From Orobanche coerulescens (taxonomy: Eukaryota > Streptophyta > Magnoliopsida > Lamiales > Orobanchaceae), in contig CM065802.1 in assembly GCA_033398695.1 (NCBI GenBank), forward strand, positions 146,554,096 through 146,618,095: 64,000 bases of DNA. Direction: 5' to 3'. Within the stretch, counting starts at the first letter, position 1; the number at the start of each line of letters is the position of its first letter. The notes under the pieces are model-generated. The model did no database searches. It worked only from the letters and a program-made list of their open reading frames with translations, and was not told where the DNA came from. A program made the position numbers and the translations under genes. Shown here piece by piece: positions 57,826-64,000 of the stretch.

Positions 57826-58320
57826 TGTAACACCCCGAGATATTCCGAATAATTACAGCGCCGCAAACCCTTTAAATAAGGATTTACAAGGCTAATTAAA
57901 AGAAATGTGAATATAATCCAACAATACCACAAAAATTCAAATTACAAAACCGGTTCCAACTGATCTATTGAGTTAATTAATACAACCATATCGAAAAGAT
58001 ATTAATAAGACACGCATACTCGAGTACTGAAAATGAACCAAGAAGACAAATCACAAAAACCACAAACATCACTGAGCCCCTTCGTCGTCACGTTAGTACT
58101 GTGGCTGTTTCCCCGATCCTCGGCTACCTGAACATCAAAATAAATGTCCACCCCCAAAGGGGTTAGCAAAACGATGCTAGTACAAGTATCATATTAAACA
58201 AATCGAATATGCATCAACAATACATAACAAGATACACCACATGGACTTCCGCTACCGGAATCCGACAATGCGAATACACAAGATTCCATTAACACAGTAT
58301 GGGTATTCCAATGATCCAGC

Positions 58321-58475
58321 GCCCTCAGGATAGATCCGAAGATGATCCCGTCGGACCAACACGGGGTGGAAAAACCCGTCCAATGATCCAGCGCCCTCAG
58401 CCTAGATCCCAATATGATCCCGTCGGACCAACACGAGGTGGACATCCGATCCAGCGTCCTCAGCATAGATCGTAC
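58321..58475. repeat. Tandem repeat in C LTR (72/63-bp spacing)
   Basis: Three units beginning GCCCTCAG(G/C)..TAGATCC with GATCCCGTCGGACCAACAC, at 58321, 58393 and 58456. Homologous to the D2 repeat. Confidence 0.82.
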
Positions 58476-58841
58476 AACATACACAAACACAACTGATGCA
58501 TACATATATGCAAAATCGCTATGTCCATCAACATGAACATACAAACACTTGATAACGAATATGATGACAATTCAACGAAATAAATCCCATATTCGACAAC
58601 ATGAATAAACCACATGTATGCTCAAAATACCAATATTAACAAATTACGATACTTGCCTCAAAGATGGCAAGAACAAATCACTCCAATGATCTCAACACAC
58701 TCGAAGGCCGCCTCCTTCGATCAACGTAGCAAGCTCGAACCTTAACAAAAGAAATAATATAGAATTCATCTCATGTTGTACGAATGTCTAACAATCCGGT
58801 CTACGGCCGAAAGCTCTAAAAATGTAATCTGCCTGAACTAC

Positions 58842-59055
58842 TTAGCGTGCGCTACGTACTCTACGAAACGTGCGCTAAGCCTGCCCGTGAGCGTACGTAA
58901 ACGACGAAGTCTAGCGTACGCTAACTATATCTTGTGATTCTCTCGATCGGCCGATCGACTACTTTGATGACATAACATACGTTACGTACCAAACGTAGCG
59001 TACGTTACTCGTTCCCGATAGCGCATGTTAATATACATATCTTAGCGTGCGCTAA
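58842..59055. promoter_or_regulatory. Second palindrome cluster in C LTR, downstream of TATA
   Basis: Seven motifs (TTAGCGTGCGCTA, AACGTGCGCTAAG, TAGCGTACGCTAA, TAGCGTACGTTA, TTAGCGTGCGCTAA). They lie 0.7-0.9 kb downstream of the TATA box in the sense direction, unlike all other clusters here. Confidence 0.6.
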
Positions 59056-59776
59056 CCGTGCATGTCAGTTTACTATTGGGCAGTAGACTTGATCTAATGG
59101 TGATGAAACTCATGAAATCTTCAGTGTTTAATACATGTCATCTCCATGCATATCATGCTCATACGGTTTATGAATGATCTTTACGGATTAAACGACTTCG
59201 AGATACAAGGATACGTATAATATTCTCAACACCATAATTCATCTTGACCTTCAAGAAAATATCCTAGGTTCAATCCATTCTATGTCCCAAAACGTATAAT
59301 TCCATTTATGTAAAAACATAAGAACTGATAATCTCCAAAAACTGGTCACATTCGGTTTTGAAGCTTCATGAATATGCTAGGAGTTCAAATACTAAGAGGT
59401 TCAATGGTTTATACGATGAAGAAGTACCGAAACATCGAAAATATCCTTCTAACAACATGATGTTCGACTACGTACGAATTTAACTAACTAGATAATCCCA
59501 AATCATGATCAAAACATCCTTTCAGAATACTACTTAAATTGGTGAAGAATCACCTACCTCAAAGTAGTGAAGAACAAGGAGGAACTTGAAGAAATCCAAC
59601 ATCGAGGGCTTGAACACCAATCTACAATGATCTACAATCTACAAACTCGTGCTAGGAGGACGATATGAGAGGTTGAAGATGGAGGAGGTAACTCTCTAAG
59701 TCTAAGAATTCGGATTTGTGAAGTGAAAAAATCTGAAAAATGAAAAAGGGTGTTGTCCTATATATAGAAAATGGTT

Positions 59777-60083
59777 ATTAGCGCGTGCTAGTCCATATCC
59801 ATAGCGTGCGCTAACGGCCATACGAAGCTTACTGACTTCACTGTACTCAGCATTTAGCGTGCGCTATCCTCATATCCGTAGCGTGCGCTATCGCGTTGAC
59901 TCGGCTTTTCCCGAAAGCCGTCCAGGTTCATCCCGACATGATCCGACCAAGATCCGCGGCTGATGTCACCTACCACCCTGTCTTAATCATGTTGACTACG
60001 TGTAGCGTGCGCTAAGGTTCATACATAGCATGCGCTACGAACCCAATTTAGCGTACGCTACGCTAAGTCGATAGCGTGCGGTA
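59777..60083. promoter_or_regulatory. Palindrome cluster in C U3
   Basis: About eight motifs, mostly TAGCGTGCGCTA on the plus strand (TAGCGCACGCTA in sense). W-boxes are at 59896 and 59992. The cluster ends about 10 bp from the TATA box. Confidence 0.7.
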
Positions 60084-60234
60084 CATGTGCAAAAATCACC
60101 ACTTAAAATACATTCATGCAATCATGCGCTCAACAACACCGGATCATGAAATACGGAGAATAATACTCAGATCAAAATGCAACAAATACAATATCACAAG
60201 GTTCAAATACACATCAGAAATCTCGGGTATTACA

Positions 60235-60271
60235 TCCTCTCTCCCTAAAAAGAAGTTTCGTCCCGAAACTT
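60235..60271 (-). other. PPT and PPT-proximal hairpin of element C
   Basis: On the minus strand AAGTTTCG-GGA-CGAAACTT (60271-60253) overlaps the pol stop codon. CTTTTTAGGGAGAGAGGA follows, then the LTR. Confidence 0.82.
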
Positions 60272-63028
60272 AAGATGAAAACAACTCCGGATACCTAGTC
60301 TTCATATTGTCCTCCCTTTTCCAAGTGGCCTCTTCAACTCCGTGTCGTGACCATTGTACTTTAACCAGGGGTATTGGTTTATTCCTCAATTGTTTGATCC
60401 GACTCTCAAGTATCTTGATTGGTCTTTCTTCAAAGGTGCCGTCATTAGCTATCTCGATCTCATCGAACTCAATGATATGACTGGGATCTGGTACATACTT
60501 CCGCAATTGGGATACGTGAAACACATTGTGAACGTGACTCAGCGATGGCGGTAAGGCCAACCTGTATGCTAAATCCCCAACTCTCTCGAGGATCTCAAAT
60601 GGTCTGATATATCTCGGACTTAGCTTACCCTTCCTCCCAAAACGGAAAATTCCCCGTGTAGGAGACACCTTCAATAGTACGTGGTCCCCAATGTCGAACT
60701 CTAGTGGGCGACGACGCACATCTGCATAAGACTTCTATCGACTTTGGGCAGTCAACAGTCTTTCCCGAATCAAAGCTATCTTCTCTTGAGTCTGAACTAT
60801 CAATTCCGGTTCCGTCCCGATCAAGTCTGAAGAATCATCCCAGCACAAGGGTGATCGGCATCTCTTCCATACAAATCTTCGAATGGTGCCATCTTAATAG
60901 AATCATGCCAACTATTGTTATACGTGAATTCAATTAACGGCAAGTGAACTTCCCAATCAGTTGACCAATCCAAAGCACAAGCTCTAAGCATGTCTTCTAC
61001 TGTTTGTATAGTCCTTTCGGACTTACCATCCGTTTGAGGATGATAAGCCGTGCTAAAGTTCAGCTCGGTCCCCAAAGCCCTATGAACTACCTTCCAGAAG
61101 TGCGACATGAAACGACCATCTCGATCTGAAATAATGGTCTTCGGCGTCCCATGCAATCTGATTATTTCTGCAATAAATACTCGTGCCAATTTCTCGGGTC
61201 CCCACATGTCTTTAATTCCTAGGAAATAAGCCGACTTGGTTAGTCGATAAACTATAACCCAAATCATGTTCATTCTCGTCTTGGTCCTTGGCATATTGGT
61301 GATGAAATCCATCGAGATATCCTCCCACTTCCACTCAGGGATTGGAAGCAGCTTTAACATTCAGGCAGGTTGCTGATGTTCAATCTTAACCCGCTGACAA
61401 GTCAAACACTTCGGAACGTACTCTGCTACGTCCTTCCTCATATTTCCCCACCAGAAGTTTTGTTTTAGATCCTTATACATCTTACTGCTGCCCGGGTGAA
61501 TAGTATAGGGAGCGCTGTGAGCTTCCTTCAGAATTGTCTGTCTCAAATCATCATCATCGGGAACGCAAAGTCGACTCTGAAATCTCAGAACTCCATCATC
61601 TTGTATCACGAATCCAGGGGCCTTTCCTTTCTTTACTTCGTCATATAACCGAAGGATCAGAGAATTGTTCAACTACTTAGATTTGATTTCCTCGACTAGT
61701 GACGAAGTCAGTTCCATCACATATAGTTTCCCTTGGATTCCTGGTGACCATACTTCAATCCCTCCGCGGATCAGTTCTCGTTGAACGCTGGTTTGGGACG
61801 TAAGTGCTTCCAACACTCGAAGAGAAACAGGTTTACAGCTCAATGCGTCAGCTACTACGTTTGCTTTACCCGGATGGTAGAGAATTTCCAAGTCGTAATC
61901 CTTGATCAATTCCAGCCACCTTCTCTTCCTCATGTTTAATTCTTTCTGACTGAAAATGTACTTGAGGCTTTTATGATCTGTAAATATCTGACAATGAGTG
62001 CCGTATAAATAGTGTCGCCAAATTTTCAAGGCAAAGACCACAGCTGCTAACTCCAGATCATGAGTCGGGTAATTAACTTCGTACGGTTTGAACTGACGAG
62101 AAGCATAGGCAATCACCTTATCCTTTTGCATCAACACACATCCCAGACCCTAATTGGAAGCATCGTTGTATACCATGAATCCATCAGTTCCATCTGGTAA
62201 TGCTAATATAGGTGCTGTCGTCAGTCTCTTCTTAAGTTCATCAAAACCAGCCTGGCATTTCTCATCCCATGTGAACTTTTGAGTTTTTTGTAATAGCTGA
62301 GTGAGTGGACGAGCAATTTTGGAAAATCCCTCTACAAAACGGCGATAATATCCCGCAAGTCCTAAGAAGCTTCGAGCTTCTTTCATGTTATTCAGAGCTT
62401 CCCATTCCAAGATTGCTTCGACTTTCTTCGGGTCCACCTGAACTCCGTCAGCTGATATCACATGCCCAAGGAAGGTTACTTCCCTAAGCCAGAACTCGCA
62501 TTTGGAAAGCTTCGCATAAAGCTGTTCATTCCTCAAGGTGCTCAAAACCACACGCAAATGCTCGGCATGCTCCTTTGTGTCTTTCGAATAGATCAAGATG
62601 TCATCAATGAAAATGACCACAAACTTATCTAGGTATTCTAAGAATACCCGATTCATCAATTGCATAAATACCGCAGGAGCATTGGTAAGTCCGAATGGCA
62701 TCACCATGAATTCATAGTGCCCGTACCGGGAACTGAAAGCAGATTTCGGTATATCCGATTCCTTAATTCTCAACTGATGGTATCCTGATCGCAAGTCAAC
62801 CTTCGAGAATACCCTTGCCCCTTGCAGTTGATCAAACAAGTCGTCGATCTGAGGTATAGGATACTTGTTCTTGATCGTCACCTTGTATAGCTCCCTGTAA
62901 TCAACACATAATCGGAGGGATCCATCTTTCTTCCAGACAAAGAGAACGGGTGCTCCCCAAGGAGAAACGCTAGGTTGAATGTAACCCTTCTGCAATAATT
63001 CCTCCAGTTGCTTCTTTAATTCATACAA
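60270..63028 (-). pseudogene. pol: Pol of element C (RT, RNase H, integrase), degenerate
   Basis: Minus-strand gypsy pol, closely related to [33 protein letters not shown] and FIDDILIYS at 63028-62150. RNase H: VYNDASN, then stop, [18 protein letters not shown]. Integrase finger: [19 protein letters not shown]. Integrase core: ISMDFI, SDRDGRF and SER, so all three catalytic acids are kept. Chromodomain-like tail: VEEATWKREDNMKTRYPELF. Breaks: TAG near 62147, TAG near 61674, TGA near 61361 (three stops in one frame), a frameshift near 60862 and another TAG near 60735. The first two and the last replace Gln codons by a C-to-T type change. The N-terminal part of pol (protease) and gag are absent, replaced by B-like DNA at 63029. 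Confidence 0.9.
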
Positions 63029-64000
63029 TCGAGTCGATTATCCGAACAATCACAAAACTCAACGAACGAAAATCAATACGATTGACCAACCCTACGGTTC
63101 ATCAACCAAAACGCGATCCAAATGCTAAACAAATACGGAATTCCACCGCCTAAGGGTTGGAAGATCGAAAACGAGAGTAATTTCCCGAACTTAAGGGAAT
63201 TACGAAGGAGCCTAAACGCTCAACAATCACGAAACGAGAACAAAAACCGAACAAACAAACGATCGAGACAACAAAAATTAAACAATCATGTCCGAAACAC
63301 GAAGGATAATAAAATTAAAACAACAACTCCCAGGATGATCTAGTGAGAACTACAAGACATGCATTCCCATAAGATCCACAGGAAAGGGAATAGCGATTGA
63401 AAAGTCACAACGACAAACGAGTTATTCCGAAACAATACCACACTCGTTCGATCAGCAAAAGCAAGGGGCAGGACAAGCTCAGAAATGTCAATGAACATAA
63501 TGAGTCGAAAAAGTCGAAAACACAAGAGTTCCAAATCCGATCCACTTCGAATAAAAGAACTAATAGAACCAGATGATGTCACTCCCGAACAAGGTTCACA
63601 AGAATCGAACTGAACCCGAAAAAGTCACAGCGATAACCAGATCGACCCACAACAAGGTCGCAGCTCGTTCGGACGATGAAACCAAAATACAGAACAAGTT
63701 CAGAAGGTATCAATGAACACGAGCGAATCGATAGACTGGAGAAAGAGAAAATATAGAAGTCAAAATAGTATGGGTATTACCTTTGACCTCGCCCCCGAAA
63801 CTCACAACAACGGAACCAAGGGAACAATACAACAAGCAACCGACACAACGCGGAACAATCACCAATGCACACAATCATACCAACCCGAGCTCTAACAGCT
63901 CGCATATATGCGATAACGCATAAACCGCTACGAGGCGACAACATCCAATACCAACAACACACCCCTCACAGAGGCTACCACGACAACTGTGTGGCGATCG
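63029..64000 (-). repeat. B-like internal sequence, inverted copy
   Basis: Reverse complement of element B 52960-53915, with many substitutions. The join to the C reverse transcriptase lies in GACTCGATTG at about 63029-63040. It belongs on the same strand and orientation as C, so C looks chimeric. No coding function is seen; the short ORFs (for example 63713-63895) match only the equivalent B stretch on the opposite strand. Confidence 0.75.

Larger units (their letters stand above)
57826..60234 (-). repeat. Element C 3' LTR
   Basis: 2409 bp. On the minus strand it starts TGTAATACCCGAGATTTC and ends CGGGGTGTTACA. Two palindrome clusters lie within it: U3 59777-60083, upstream of the TATA box CTATATATAG (59758-59767), and a second at 58842-59055 in the transcribed part. 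The tandem units at 58321-58475 match D2 21812-21967. Confidence 0.9.
57826..63028 (-). mobile_element. Element C: Ty3/gypsy chromovirus, 3' part
   Basis: Minus strand. 3' LTR 57826-60234, PPT 60235-60252, degenerate pol 60270-63028. The left flank GTTCT (57821-57825) is the expected TSD; the other end is not seen. Upstream of the RT start (63029) the sequence switches to B-like internal DNA. Confidence 0.87.

Overview
This window is plant (angiosperm, most likely eudicot) repeat DNA with no host gene that I can recognise. The evidence is Ty1/copia and Ty3/gypsy LTR retrotransposons primed by initiator-Met tRNA, a chromovirus-type (Tekay/Del-like) polyprotein with a chromodomain-like tail, a plant Helitron Rep/helicase gene with introns, and a CACTA (En/Spm) element with a CACTACAAGAAAA terminus. 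Such nesting is typical of pericentromeric or other gene-poor heterochromatin. The species cannot be named from sequence alone.

Layout, left to right. (1) 1-6391: minus-strand gypsy element F (5' LTR 5546-6391, broken gag), split by a complete minus-strand copia element at 221-4626 (TSD TCAGG) that carries only a broken gag. (2) 6392-9077: a piece of non-coding LTR element D (copy D1). (3) 9078-11044: LTR fragments, including LTR G. (4) 11045-15417: remains of a Helitron RepHel gene, plus strand. (5) 15418-20685: left part of a CACTA transposon (TSD candidate TAG) with two minus-strand transposase genes. (6) 20686-37522: a second copy of D (D2, minus) inserted in the CACTA element. (7) 23071-33772: complete gypsy element E inside the D2 LTR (TSD ATAAA), with a 1310-codon gag/pol frame. 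(8) 37523-57825: array A, LTR-internal-LTR-internal-LTR, inserted in D2. Its third LTR is interrupted by complete non-autonomous element B (47731-56575) and again at 57826 by minus-strand gypsy element C. (9) 57826-64000: LTR and broken pol of C, joined at 63029 to B-like internal sequence.

The nesting gives a relative order of events: Helitron, then CACTA, then D2, then E and A, then B and C. A, B, D and the copia element lack an RT/integrase frame, so any movement would have needed enzymes from relatives such as E or C. Every complete pol-bearing copy here is also damaged.

The most unusual signal is regulatory. Nearly every LTR, copia and gypsy alike, carries 5-13 copies of a CpG-rich palindromic 10-14-mer just upstream of its TATA box. 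There are two classes: TAGCGYRCGCTA / TAACGTACGTTA (copia, B, C, D, E and fragment H) and TTACGGCCGTAA (A and G). W-boxes (TTGACY) and a shared GTCCAG...TTACTG block are interspersed in several. This looks like a promoter module shared or exchanged between unrelated retrotransposon lineages, and I know of no description of it. A second curiosity is an 87-bp tandem repeat in the A LTR whose hairpin stem shows compensatory A-T to G-C changes.
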